From Isoperla grammatica (lineage: Eukaryota > Arthropoda > Insecta > Plecoptera > Perlodidae): a stretch of 64,000 bases of DNA. The notes beneath the pieces are model-generated. The model was not told where the DNA came from and searched no databases. It was given only the letters and a program-made list of their open reading frames with translations. The stretch covers positions 20,675-84,674 of the forward strand of contig CAMDTW010000507.1 of NCBI GenBank assembly GCA_945910005.1, read 5' to 3'. Both the position numbers and the translations under genes were made by a program. This document shows, piece after piece, positions 20,956 to 34,013 of this stretch (its first letter is position 1; every line of letters begins with the position of its first letter).

Positions 20956-23267
20956 GTATGCAAGATTCCTCTTAAAAGTGGAAGTTTGTGGTAGATAGAC
21001 TGAAATCAGCCAATTTCTATTTTTTATGCATATTTTAACCAAAAACGACGAAAAAACTCAATTTATGCATTTTCATTATACTCTTGAAGAATGCAACCTA
21101 TAATTCTTATTTTTCGACGGAGGCTGTAACTTCTATAGAAGTTATCGAAATGTGACGAAATGGACAAATTGTGCTTATTGGAGCCTGAAACGCTCTAAAA
21201 CAACGATTTGTCAACTTTGGTTGAAACCCTTAGGAATCCCAGCCGTATGCAAGATTCCTCTTAAAACTGGAAGTTTGTGGTAGATAGACTAAAATCAGCC
21301 AATTTCTATATTTTATGCATTTTTTAACCAAAAACGACGAAAAAACTCAATTTATGCATTTTCATTATACTCTTGAAGAATGCAGCCTATAATTCTTATT
21401 TTTCAACGGAGGGTGTAACTTCTATAGAAGTTATCGAAATGTGACGAAATGGACAAATTGTGCTTATTGGAGCCTGAAACGCTCTAAAACAACGATTTGT
21501 CAACTTTGGTTGAAACCCTTAGGAATCCCGGCCGTATGCAAGATTCCTCTTAAAACTGGAAGTTTGTGGTAGATAGACTGAAATCAGCCAATTTCTATTT
21601 TTTATGCATATTTTAACCAAAAACGACGAAAAAACTCAATTTATGCATTTTCATTATACTCTTGAAGAATGCAACCTATAATTCTTATTTTTCGACGGAG
21701 GGTGTAACTTCTATAGAAATTATCGAAATGTGACGAAATGGACAAATTGTGCTTATTGGAGCCTGAAACGCTCTAAAACAACGATTTGTCAACTTTGGTT
21801 GAAACCCTTAGGAATCCCGGCCGTATGCAAGATTCCTTTTAAAACTGGAAGTTTGTGGTAGATAGACTGAAATCAGCCAATTTCTATTTTTTATGCATAT
21901 TTTAACCAAAATCGACGAAAAAACTCAATTTATGCATATTCATTATATTCTTGAAGAATGCAACCTATAATTCTTATTTTTCGACGGAGGGTGTAACTTC
22001 TATAGAAGATATCGAAATGTGACGAAATGGACAAATTGTGCTTATTGGAGCCTGAAACGCTCTAAAACAACGATTTGTCAACTTTGGTTGAAACCCTTAG
22101 GAATCCCAGCCGTATGCAAGATTCCTCTTAAAACTGGAAGTTTGTGGTAGATAGACTAAAATCAGCCAATTTCTATATTTTATGCATATTTTAACCAAAA
22201 ACGACGAAAAAACTCAATTTATGCATTTTCATTATACTCTTGAAGAATGCAGCCTATAATTCTTATTTTTTAACGGAGGGTGTAACTTCTATAGAAGTTA
22301 TCGAAATGTGACGAAATGGACAAATTGTGCTTATTGGAGCCTGAAACGCTCTAAAACAACGATTTGTCAACTTTGGTTGAAACCCTTAGGAATCCCGGCC
22401 GTATGCAAGATTCCTCTTAAAACTGGAAGTTTGTGGTAGATAGACTGAAATCAGCCAATTTCTATTTTTTATGCATATTTTAACCAAAAACGACGAAAAA
22501 ACTCAATTTATGCATTTTCATTATACTCTTGAAGAATGCAACCTATAATTCTTATTTTTCGACGGAGGGTGTTACTTCTATAGAAGTTATCGAAATGTGA
22601 CGAAATGGACAAATTGTGCTTATTGGAGCCTGAAACGCTCTAAAACAACGATTTGTGCAATTTGGTTGAAACCCTTAGGAATCCCAGCCGTATGCAAGAT
22701 TCCTCTTAAAACTGGAAGTTTGTGGTAGATAGACTAAAATCAGCCAATTTCTATATTTTATGCATATTTTAACCAAAAACGACGAAAAAACTCAACTTAT
22801 GCATTTTCATTATACTCTTGAAGAATGCAGCCTATAATTCTTATTTTTCAACGGAGGGTGTAACTTCTATAGAAGTTATCGAAATGTGATGAAATGGACA
22901 AATTGTGCTTATTGGAGCCTGAAACAATCTAAAACAACCAATTGTGCAATTTGGTTGAAACCCTTAGGAATCCCAGCCGTATGCAAGATTCCTCTTAAAA
23001 CTGGAAGTTTGTGGTAGATAGACTAAAATCACCCAATTTCTATATTTTATGCATATTTTAACCAAAAACGACGAAAAAACTCAATTTATGCATTTTCATT
23101 ATACTCTTGAAGAATGCAACCTATAATTCTTATTTTTCGACGGAGGGTGTAACTTCTATAGAAGTTATCGAAATGTGACGAAATGGACAAATTGTGCTTA
23201 TTGGAGCCTGAAACGCTCTCAAACAACGATTTGTGCAATTTGGTTGAAACCCTTAGGAATCCCAGCC

Positions 23268-23728
23268 GTATGCAAGATTCCTCTTAAAACTGGAAGTTTG
23301 TGGTAGATAGACTAAAATCAGCCAATTTCTATATTTTATGCATATTTTAACCAAAAACGACGAAAAAACTCAATTTATGCATTTTCATTATACTCTTGAA
23401 GAATGCAGCCTATAATTCTTATTTTTCAACGGAGGTTGTAACTTCTATAGAAGTTATCGAAATGTGACGAAATGGACAAATTGTGCTTATTGGAGCCTGA
23501 AACGCTCTAAAACAACGATTTGTCAAAAACGACGAAAAAACTCAATTTATGCATTTTCATTATACTCTTGAAGAATGCAACCTATAATTCTTATTTTTCG
23601 ACGGAGGGTGTAACTTCTATAGAAAATATCGAAATGTGACGAAATGGACAAATTGTGCTTATTGGAGCCTACACCGCTCTAAAACAACGATTTGTCAACT
23701 TTGGTTGAAACACTTAGGAATCCCAGCT
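23268..23728 (+). repeat. Chimeric double monomer with 117-bp deletion, copy 3
   Basis: TTTGTCAAAAACGACG at about 23520-23534 marks the joint; the span is again 461 bases. The left half here is the GGAGGTTG version of type A, whereas the other three copies have GGAGGGTG. The chimera has therefore recombined with other A monomers since it formed, or its left partner was converted. Confidence 0.9.
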
Positions 23729-24306
23729 GTATGCAAGATTCCTCTTAAAACTCGAAGTTTGTGGTAGATAGACTAAAATCAGCCAATTTCTATATTTTAT
23801 GCATATTTTAACCAAAAACGACGAAAAAACTCAATTTATGCATTTTCATTATACTCTTGAAGAATGCAGCCTATAATTCTTATTTTTCAACGGAGGGTGT
23901 AACTTCTATAGAAGTAATCGAAATGTGACGAAATGGACAAATTGTGCTTATTGGAGCCTGAAACGCTCTAAAACAACGATTTGTCAACTTTGGTTGAAAC
24001 ACTTAGGAATCCCAGCTGTATGCAAGATTCCTCTTAAAACTCGAAGTTTGTGGTAGATAGACTGAAATCAGCCAATTTCTATATTTTATCCATATTTTAA
24101 CCAAAAACGACGAAAAAACTCAATTTATGCATTTTCATTATACTCTTGAAGAATGCAACCTATAATTCTTATTTTACGACGGAGGGTGTAACTTCTATAG
24201 ACGTTATCGAAATGGGACGAAATGGACAAATTGTGCTCATTAGAGCCTGAAACGCTCTAAAACAACGATTTGTGCAATTTGGTTGAAACCCTTAGGAATC
24301 ACAGCC

Positions 24307-26617
24307 GTATGCAAGATTCCTCTTAAAACTGGAAGTTTGTGGTAGATAGACTAAAATCAGCCAATTTCTATATTTTATGCATATTTAAATCAAAAACGCC
24401 AAAAAAACTCAATTTATGCATTTTCATAATACTCTTTCAGAATGCACACTAACATTATTATTTTTCAACGGTTGGTGTAACTTCTAAAGTAGTTATCGAA
24501 AGGTGACGAAATGGACAAATTGTGCTTATTGGAGCCTGAAACGCTCTAAAACAACGATTTGTCAACTTTGGTTGAAACCCTTAGGAATCACAGCCGTATG
24601 CAAGATTCCTCTTAAAACTGGAAGTTTGTGGTAGATAGACTGAAATCAGCCAATTTCTATTTTTTATGCATATTTTAACCAAAAACGACGAAAAAACTCA
24701 ATTTATGCATTTTCATTATACTCTTGAAGAATGCAACCTATAATTCTTATTTTTCGACGGAGGGTGTAACTTCTATAGAAGTTATCGAAATGTGACGAAA
24801 TGGACAAATTGTGCTTATTGGAGCCTGAAACGCTCTAAAACAACGATTTGTCAACTTTGGTTGAAACCCTTAGGAATCCCAGCCGTATGCAAGATTCCTC
24901 TTAAAACTGGAAATTTGTGGTAGATAGACTAAAATCAGCCAATTTCTATATTTTATGCATTTTTTAACCAAAAACGACGAAAAAACTCAATTTATGCATT
25001 TTTATTATACTCTTGAAGAATGCAGCCTATAATTCTTATTTTTCAACAGAGGGTGTAACTTCTATAGAAGTTATCGAAATGTGACGAAATGGACAAATTG
25101 AGCTTATTGGAGCCTGAAACGCTCTAAAACAACGATTTGTCAACTTTGGTTGAAACCCTTAGGAATCCCGGCCGTATGCAAGATTCCTCTTAAAACTGGA
25201 AGTTTGTGGTAGATAGACTGAAATCAGCCAATTTCTATTTTTTATGCATATTTTAACCAAAAACGACGAAAAAACTCAATTTATGCATTTTCATTATACT
25301 CTTGAAGAATGCAACCTATAATTCTTATTTTTCGACGGAGGGTGTAACTTCTATAGAAATTATCGAAATGTGACGAAATGGACAAATTGTGCTTATTGGA
25401 GCCTGAAACGCTCTAAAACAACGATTTGTCAACTTTGGTTGAAACCCTTAGGAATCCCGGCCGTATGCAAGATTCCTCTTAAAACTGGAAGTTTGTGGTA
25501 GATGGACTGAAATCAGCCAATTTCTATTTTTTATGCATATTTTAACCAAAATCGACGAAAAAACTCAATTTATGCATTTTCATTATATTCTTGAAGAATG
25601 CAACCTATAATTCTTATTTTTCGACAGAGGGTGTAACTTCTATAGAAGTTATCGAAATGTGACGAAATGGACAAATTGTGCTTATTGGAGCCTGAAACGC
25701 TCTAAAACAACGATTTGTCAACTTTGGTTGAAACCCTTAGGAATCCCAGCCGTATGCAAGATTCCTCTTAAAACTGGAAGTTTGTGGTAGATAGACTAAA
25801 ATCAGCCAATTTCTATATTTTATGCATATTTTAACCAAAAACGACGAAAAAACTCAATTTATGCATTTTCATTATACTCTTGAAGAATGCAGCCTATAAT
25901 TCTTATTTTTCAACGGAGGGTGTAACTTCTATAGAAGTTATCGAAATGTGACGAAATGGACAAATTGTGCTTATTGGAGCCTAAAACGCTCTAAAACAAC
26001 GATTTGTCAACTTTGGTTGAAACCCTTAGGAATCCCGGCCGTATGCAAGATTCCTCTTAAAACTGGAAGTTTGTGGTAGATAGACTGAAATCAGCCAATT
26101 TCTATTTTTTATGCATATTTTAACCAAAAACGACGAAAAAACTCAATTTATGCATTTTCATTATACTCTTGAAGAATGCAACCTATAATTCTTATTTTTC
26201 GACGGAGGGTGTAACTTCTATAGAAATTATCGAAATGTGACGAAATGGACAAATTGTGCTTATTGGAGCCTGAAACGCTCTAAAAAAACGATTTGTCAAC
26301 TTTGGTTGAAACCCTTAGGAATCCCGGCCGTATGCAAGATTCCTCTTAAAACTGGAAGTTTGTGGTAGATAGACTGAAATCAGCCAATTTCCATTTTGTA
26401 TGCATATTTTAACCAAAAACGACGAATAAACTCAATTTATGCATTTTCATTATACTCTTGAAGAATGCAACCTATAATTCTTATTTTTCGACGGAGGGTG
26501 TAACTTCTATAGAAGTTATCGAAATGTGACGAAATGGACAAATTGTGCTTATTGGAGCCTGAAACGCCTAAAACAACGATTTGTGCAATTTGGTTGAAAC
26601 CCTTAGGAATCACAGCC
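24307..26617 (+). repeat. Satellite segment, uninterrupted counterpart of the block-4 flank
   Basis: C (24307), B (24596), A (24885, GCATTTTTTAACC), B (25174, AGAAATTATCG), B (25463, AAAATCGACG), A (25752), B (26041), B (26330, TTTCCATTTTGTATGC). From about 24461 it parallels the sequence right of telomeric block 4. Here the first C monomer is complete, with no CCTAA repeats. Confidence 0.83.
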
Positions 26618-28524
26618 GTATGCAAGATTCCTCTTAAAACTGGAAGTTTGTGGTAGATAGACTAAAATCAGCCAATTTCTATATTTTATGCATATTTAAA
26701 CCAAAAACGCCAAAAAAACTCAATTTATGCATTTTCATAATACTCTTTCAGAATGCACACTAACATTATTATTTTTCAACGGTTGGTGTAACTTCTAAAG
26801 TAGTTATCGAAATGTGACGAAATGGACAAATTGTGATTATTGGAGCCTGAAACGCTCTAAAACAACGATTTGTCAACTTTGGTTGAAACCCTTAGAAATC
26901 CCAGCCGTATGCAAGATTCCTCTTAAAACTGGAAGTTTGTGGTAGATAGACTGAAATCAGCCAATTTCTATATTTTATGCATATTTTAACCAAAAACGAC
27001 GAAAAAACTCAATTTATGCATTTTTATTATACTCTTGAAGAATGCAACCTATAATTCTTATTTTTCGACGGAGGGTGTAACTTCTATAGAAGTTATCAAA
27101 ATGTGACGAAATGGACAAATGGTGCTTATTGGAGCCTGAAACGCTAAAAAAACAACGATTTGTCAACTTTGGTTGAAACCCTTAGGAATCCCGGCCGTAT
27201 GCAAGATTCCTCTTAAAACTGGAAGTTTGTGGTAAATAGACTGAAATCAGCCAATTTCTATTTTTTATGCATATTTTAACCAAAAACGACGAAAAAACTC
27301 AATTTATGCATTTTCATTATACTCTTGAAGAATGCAACCGATAATTCTTATTTTTCGACGGAGGGTGTAACTTCTATAGAAGTTATCGAAATGTGACGAA
27401 ATGGACAAATTGTGCTTATTGGAGCCTGAAACGCTCTAAAACAACGACTTGTGCAATTTGGTTGAAACCCTGAGGAATCCCAGCCGTATGCAAGATTCCT
27501 CTTAAAACTGGAAGTTTGTGGTAGATAGACTAAAATCAGCCAATTTCTATATTTTATGCATATTTTAACCAAAAACGACGAAAAAACTCAATTTATGCAT
27601 TTTTATTATACTCTTGAAGAATGCAGCCTATAATTCTTATTTTTCAACGGAGGGTGTAACTTCTATAGAAGTTATCGAAATGTGACGAAATGGACAAATT
27701 GTGCTTATTGGAGCCTGAAACGCTCTAAAACAACGATTTGTCAAAAACGACGAAAAAACTCAATTTATGCATTTTCATTATATTCTTGAAGAATGCAACC
27801 TATAATTCTTATTTTTCGACGGAGGGTGTAACTTCTATAGAAAATATCGAAATGTGACGAAATGGACAAATTGTGCTTATTGGAGCCTACACCGCTCTAA
27901 AACAACGATTTGTCAACTTTGGTTGAAACACTTAGGAATCCCAGCTGTATGCAAGATTCCTCTTAAAACTCGAAGTTTGTGGTAGATAGACTAAAATCAG
28001 CCAATTTCTATATTTTATGCATATTTTAACCAAAAACGACGAAAAAACTCAATTTATGCATTTTCATTATACTTTTGAAGAATGCAGCCTATAATTCTTA
28101 TTTTTCAACGGAGGGTGTAACTTCTATAGAAGTAATCGAAATGTGACGAAATGGACAAATTGTGCTTATTGGAGCCTGAAACGCTCTAAAACAACGATTT
28201 GTCAACTTTGGTTGAAACACTTAGGAATCCCAGCTGTATGCAAGATTCCTCTTAAAACTCGAAGTTTGTGGTAGATAGACTGAAATCAGCCAATTTCTAT
28301 ATTTTATCCATATTTTAACCAAAAACGACGAAAAAACTCAATTTATGCATTTTCATTATACTCTTGAAGAATGCAACCTATAATTCTTATTTTACGACGG
28401 AGGGTGTAACTTCTATAGAAGTTATCGAAATGGGACGAAATGGACAAATTGTGCTTATTGGAGCCTGAAACGCTCTAAAACAACGATTTGTCAACTTTAG
28501 TTGAAACCCTTAGGAATCCCGGCC
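26618..28524 (+). repeat. Satellite segment with C, two B and a 117-bp-deletion chimera
   Basis: Starts at 26618 (C), 26907 (B), 27197 (B, GTGGTAAATAG and GCAACCGATAATTC), 27486 (chimera to 27946), 27947 (A, AACTCGAAG) and 28236 (B, TTTTATCC). The GCAACCGATAATTC / ACGACTTGTGC / CCCTGAGG tags of 27197 recur at 13635 and 17465, linking this segment to the telomere-containing repeats although it has no telomeric block. Confidence 0.83.
27486..27946 (+). repeat. Chimeric double monomer with 117-bp deletion, copy 4
   Basis: TTTGTCAAAAACGACG at about 27736-27751; the span to the next start is 461 bases. Downstream tags AGAAAATATCG and GCCTACACCGCTC are the same as in the other three copies. Confidence 0.9.
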
Positions 28525-31500
28525 GTATGCAAGATTCCTCTTAAAACTGGAAGTTTGTGGTAGATAGACTGAAATCAGCCAATTTCTATTTTTTATGCAT
28601 ATTTTAACCAAAAACGACGAAAAAACTCAATTTATGCATTTTCATTATACTCTTGAAGAATGCAACCTATAATTCTTATTTTTCGACGGAGGGTGTAACT
28701 TCTATAGAAATTATCGAAATGTGACGAAATGGACAAATTGTGCTTATTGGAGCCTGAAACGCTCTAAAACAACGATTTGTCAACTTTGGTTGAAACCCTT
28801 AGGAATCCCGGCCGTATGCAAGATTCCTCTTAAAACTGGAAGTTTGTGGTAGATAGACTGAAATCAGCCAGTTTCCATTTTTTATGCATATTTTAACCGA
28901 AAACGACGAAAAAACTCAATTTATGCATTTTCATTATACTCTTGAAGAATGCAACCTATAATTCTTATTTTTTGACGGAGGGTGAACTTCTATAGAAGTA
29001 ATCGAAATGTGACGAAATGGACAAATTGTGCTTATTGGAGCCTGAAACGCTCTAAAACAACGATTTGTGCAAATAGGTTAAAACCCTTAGGAATCCCAGC
29101 CGTATGCAAGATTCCTCTTAAAACTGGAAGTTTGTGGTAGATAGACTAAAATCAGCCAATTTCTATATTTTATGCATATTTTAACCAAAAACGACGAAAA
29201 AACTCAATTTATGCATTTTCATTATACTCTTGAAGAATGCAGCCTATAATTCTTATTTTGCAACGGAGGGTGTAACTTCTATAGAAGTTATCAAAATGTG
29301 ACGAAATGGACAAATTGTGCTTATTGGAGCCTGAAACGCTCTAAAACAACGATTTGTTAACTTTGGTTGAAACCCTTAGGAATCCCGGCCGTATGCAAGA
29401 TTCCTCTTAAAACTGGAAGTTTGTGGTAGATAGACTGAAATCAGCCAATTTCTATTTTTTTTGCATATATTAACCAAAAACGACGAAAAAACTCAATTTA
29501 TGCATTTTCATTATACTCTTGAAGAATGCAACCTATAATTCTTATTTTTCGACGGAGGGTGTAACTTCTATAGAAGTAATCGAAATGTGACGAAATGGAC
29601 AAATTGTGCTTATTGGAGCCTGAAACGCTCTAAAACAACGATTTGTCAACTTTGGTTGAAACCCTTAGGAATCCCAGCCGTATGCAAGATTCCTCTTAAA
29701 ACTGGAAGTTTGTGGTAGATAGACTGAAATCAGCCAATTTCTATATTTTATGCATATTTTAACCAAAAACGACGAAAAAACTCAATTTATGCATTTTCAT
29801 TATACTCTTGAAGAATGCAACCTATAATTCTTATTTTTCGACGGAGGGTGTAACTTCTATAGAAGTAATCGAAATGTGACGAAATGGACAAATTGTGCTT
29901 ATTGGAGGCTGAAACGCTCTAAAACAACGATTTGTCAACTTTGGTTGAAACCCTTAGGAATCCCAGCCGTATGCAAGATTCCTCTTAAAACTGGAAGTTT
30001 GTGGTAGATAGACTGAAATCAGACAATTTCTATATTTTATGCATATTTTAACCAAAAACGACGAAAAAACTCAATTTATGCATTTTCATTATACTCTTGA
30101 AGAATGCAGCCTATAATTCTTATTTTTCAACGGAGGGTGTAACTTCTATAGAAGTTATCGAAATGTGACGAAATGGACAAATTGTGCTTATTGGAGCCTG
30201 AAACGCTCTAAAACAACGATTTGTCAACTTTTGTTGAAACCCTTAGGAATCCCGGCCGTATGCAAGATTCCTCTTAAAACTGGAAGTTTGTGGTAGATAG
30301 ACTGAAATCAGCCAATTTCTATTTTTTATGCATATTTTAACCAAAAACGACGAAAAAACTCAATTTATGCATTTTCATTATACTCTTGAAGAATGCAACC
30401 TATAATTCTTATTTTTCGACGGAGGGTGTAACTTCTATAGAAGTTATCGAAATGTGACGAAATGGACAAATTGTGCTTATTGGAGCCTGAAACGCTCTAA
30501 AACAACGATTTGTGCAATTTGGTTGAAACCCTTAGGAATCCCAGCCGTATGCAAGATTCCTCTTAAAACTGGAAGTTTGTGGTAGATAGACTAAAATCAG
30601 CCAATTTCTATATTTTATGCATATTTTACCAAAAACGACGAAAAAACTCAATTTATGCATTTTCATTATACTCTTGAAGAATGCAGCCTATAATTCTTAT
30701 TTTTCAACGGAGGGTGTAACTTCTATAGAAGTTATCGAAATGTGATGAAATGGACAGATTGTGCTTATTGGAGCCTGAAACGCTCTAAAACAACGATTTG
30801 TCAACTTTGGTTAAAACCCTTAGGAATCACGGCCGTATGCAAGATTCCTCTTAAAACTGGAAGTTTGTGGTAGATAGACTAAAATCAGCCAATTTCTATA
30901 TTTTATGCATATTTTAACCAAAAACGACCAAAAAACTCAATTTATGCATTTTCATAATACTCTTTCAGAATGCACACTAACATTATTATTTTTCAACGGT
31001 TGGTGTAACTTCTAAAGTAGTTATCGAAATGTGACGAAATGGACAAATTGTGCTTATTGGAGCCTGAAACGCTCTAAAACAACGATTTGTCAACTTTGGT
31101 TGAAACCCTTAGGAATCCCAGCCGTATGCAAGATTCCTCTTAAAACTGGAAGTTTGTGGTAGATAGACTGAAATCAGCCAATTTCTATATTTTATGCATA
31201 TTTTAACCACAAACGACGAAAAAACTCAATTTATGCATTTTCATTATACTCTTGAAGAATGCAGCCTATAATTCTTATTTTTCAACGGAGGGTGTAACTT
31301 CTATAGAAGTTATCGAAATGTGACGAAATGGACAAATTGTGCTTATTGAAGCCTGAAACGCTCTAAAACAACGATTTGTCAACTTTGGTTGAAACCCTTA
31401 GGAATCCCGGCCGTATGCAAGATTCCTCTTAAAACTGGAAGTTTGTGGTAGATAGACTGAAATCAGCCAATTTCTATTTTTTATGCATATTTTAACCAAA

Positions 31501-34013
31501 AACGACGAAAAAACTCAATTTATGCATTTTCATTATACTCTTGAAGAATGCAGCCTATAATTCTTATTTTTCAACGGAGGGTGTAACTTCTATAGAAGTT
31601 ATCGAAATGTGATGAAATGGACAAATTGTGCTTATTGGAGCCTGAAACGCTCTAAAACAACGATTTGTGCAATTTGGTTGAAACCCTTAGGAATCCCAGC
31701 CGTATGCAAGATTCCTCTTAAAACTGGAAGTTTGTGGTAGATAGACTAAAATCAGCCAATTTCTATGTTTTATGCATATTTTAACCAAAAACGACGAAAA
31801 AACTCAATTTATGCATTTTCATTATACTCTTGAAGAATGCAACCTATAATTCTTATTTTTCGACGGAGGGTGTAACTTCTATAGAAGTTATCGAAATGTG
31901 ACGAAATGGACAAATTGTGCTTATTGGAGATTGAAACGCTCTCAAACAACGATTTGTGCAATTTGGTTGAAACCCTTAGGAATCCCAGCCGTATGCAAGA
32001 ATCCTCTTAAAACTGGAAGTTTGTGGTAGATAGACTAAAATCAGCCAATTTCTATATTTTATGCATATTTTAACCAAAAACGACGAAAAAACTCAATTTA
32101 TGCATTTTCATTATACTCTTGAAGAATGCAGCCTATAGTTCTTATTTTTCAACGGAGGTTGTAACTTCTATAGAAGTTATCGAAATGTGACGAAATGGAC
32201 AAATTGTGCTTATTGGAGCCTGAAACGCTCTAAAACAACGATTTGTCAAATTTGGTTGAAACCCTTAGGAATCCCGGCCGTATGCAAGATTCCTCTTAAA
32301 ACTGGAAGTTTATGGTAGATAGACTGAAATCAGCCAATTTCTATTTTTTATGCATATTTTAACCAAAACAGACGAAAAAACTCAATTTATGCATTTTCAT
32401 TATACTCTTGAAGAATGCAACCTATAATTCTTATTTTTCGACGGAGGGTGTAACTTCTATAGAAGTTATCGAAATGTGACGAAATGGACAAATTGTGCTT
32501 ATTGGAGCCTGCAACGCTCTCAAACAACGATTTGTGCAATTTGGTTGAAACCCTTAGGAATCCCAGCCGTATGCAAGATTCCTCTTAAAACTGGAAGTTT
32601 GTGGTAGATAGACTGAAATCAGCCAATTTCTATATTTTATGCATATTTTAACCACAAACGACGAAAAAACTCAATTTATGCATTTTCATTATACTCTTGA
32701 AGAATGCAGCCTATAATTCTTATTTTTCAACGGAGGGTGTAACTTCTATAGAAGTTATCGAAATGTGATGAAATGGACAGATTGTGCTTATTGGAGCCTG
32801 AAACGCTCTAAAACAACGATTTGTCAACTTTGGTTAAAACCCTTAGGAATCACGGCCGTATGCAAGATTCCTCTTAAAACTGGAAGTTTGTGGTAGATAG
32901 ACTAAAATCAGCCAATTTCTATATTTTATGCATATTTTAACCAAAAACGACCAAAAAACTCAATTTATGCATTTTCATAATACTCTTTCAGAATGCACAC
33001 TAACATTATTATTTTTCAACGGTTGGTGTAACTTCTAAAGTAGTTATCGAAATGTGACGAAATGGACAAATTGTGCTTATTGGAGCCTGAAACGCTCTAA
33101 AACAACGATTTGTCAACTTTGGTTGAAACCCTTAGGAATCCCAGCCGTATGCAAGATTCCTCTTAAAACTGGAAGTTTGTGGTAGATAGACTGAAATCAG
33201 CCAATTTCTATATTTTATGCATATTTTAACCACAAACGACGAAAAAACTCAATTTATGCATTTTCATTATACTCTTGAAGAATGCAGCCTATAATTCTTA
33301 TTTTTCAACGGAGGGTGTAACTTCTATAGAAGTTATCGAAATGTGACGAAATGGACAAATTGTGCTTATTGAAGCCTGAAACGCTCTAAAACAACGATTT
33401 GTCAACTTTGGTTGAAACCCTTAGGAATCCCGGCCGTATGCAAGATTCCTCTTAAAACTGGAAGTTTGTGGTAGATAGACTGAAATCAGCCAATTTCTAT
33501 TTTTTATGCATATTTTAACCAAAAACGACGAAAAAACTCAATTTATGCATTTTCATTATACTCTTGAAGAATGCAACCTATAATTCTTATTTTTCGACGG
33601 AGGGTGTAACTTCTATAGAAGTTATCGAAATGTGACGAAATGGACAAATTGTGCTTATTGGAGTCTGAAACGCTCTAAAACAACGATTTGTGCATTTTGG
33701 TTGAAACCCTTAGGAATCCCAGCCGTATGCAAGATTCCTCTTAAAACTGGAAGTTTGTGGTAGATAGACTAAAATCAGCCAATTTCTATATTTTATGCAT
33801 ATTTTAACCAAAAACGACGAAAAAACTCAATTTATGCATTTTCATTATACTCTTGAAGAATGCAGCCTATAATTCTTATTTTTCAACGGAGGGTGTAACT
33901 TCTATAGAAGTTATCGAAATGTGATGAAATGGACAAATTGTGCTTATTGGAGCCTGAAACGCTCTAAAACAACGATTTGTCAACTTTGGTTGAAACCCTT
34001 AGGAATCCCAGCC
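28525..34013 (+). repeat. Satellite segment, 19 monomers leading into the large duplications
   Basis: Starts at 28525, 28814 (CAGTTTCC, ACCGAAAACG), 29102 (A, TTTTGCAACGG), 29391 (B, TTTTTTTTGCATATATT), 29680, 29969, 30258, 30547, 30835 (C), 31124, 31413 (B/A fusion), 31702, 31991, 32280, 32569, 32858 (C), 33147, 33436 and 33725. The stretch 28814-31412 shows the monomer order later repeated at 38056, 43253 and 49896, and so is an older relative of the units further right. Confidence 0.83.
31413..31701 (+). repeat. Fused B/A monomer (one-monomer loss)
   Basis: Starts as type B (ACTGAAATC, TTTTTTATGC) and ends as type A (GCAGCC, CAACGG, GTGATGAAATGG). In the colinear segments at 2757/3046, 33436/33725, 45273/45562 and 52207/52496 these are two separate monomers. 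Confidence 0.85.

Larger units (their letters stand above)
18793..24306 (+). repeat. Telomere-containing higher-order repeat, copy 3 (expanded, ~5.5 kb)
   Basis: Begins as the other two: C (18793), B (19082), A (19371, with a 45-bp duplication), A' (19705), B (19995), stub (20284-20310), telomeric block (20311-20820), C remnant (20821-20955). It then has additional monomers at 20956, 21245, 21534, 21823, 22112, 22401, 22690 and 22979 before the common ending: chimera (23268-23728), A (23729), B (24018). Flanks of its telomeric block read CTCTTAAAACTGG and CAACGGTTGG, unlike copies 1 and 2. Confidence 0.87.
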
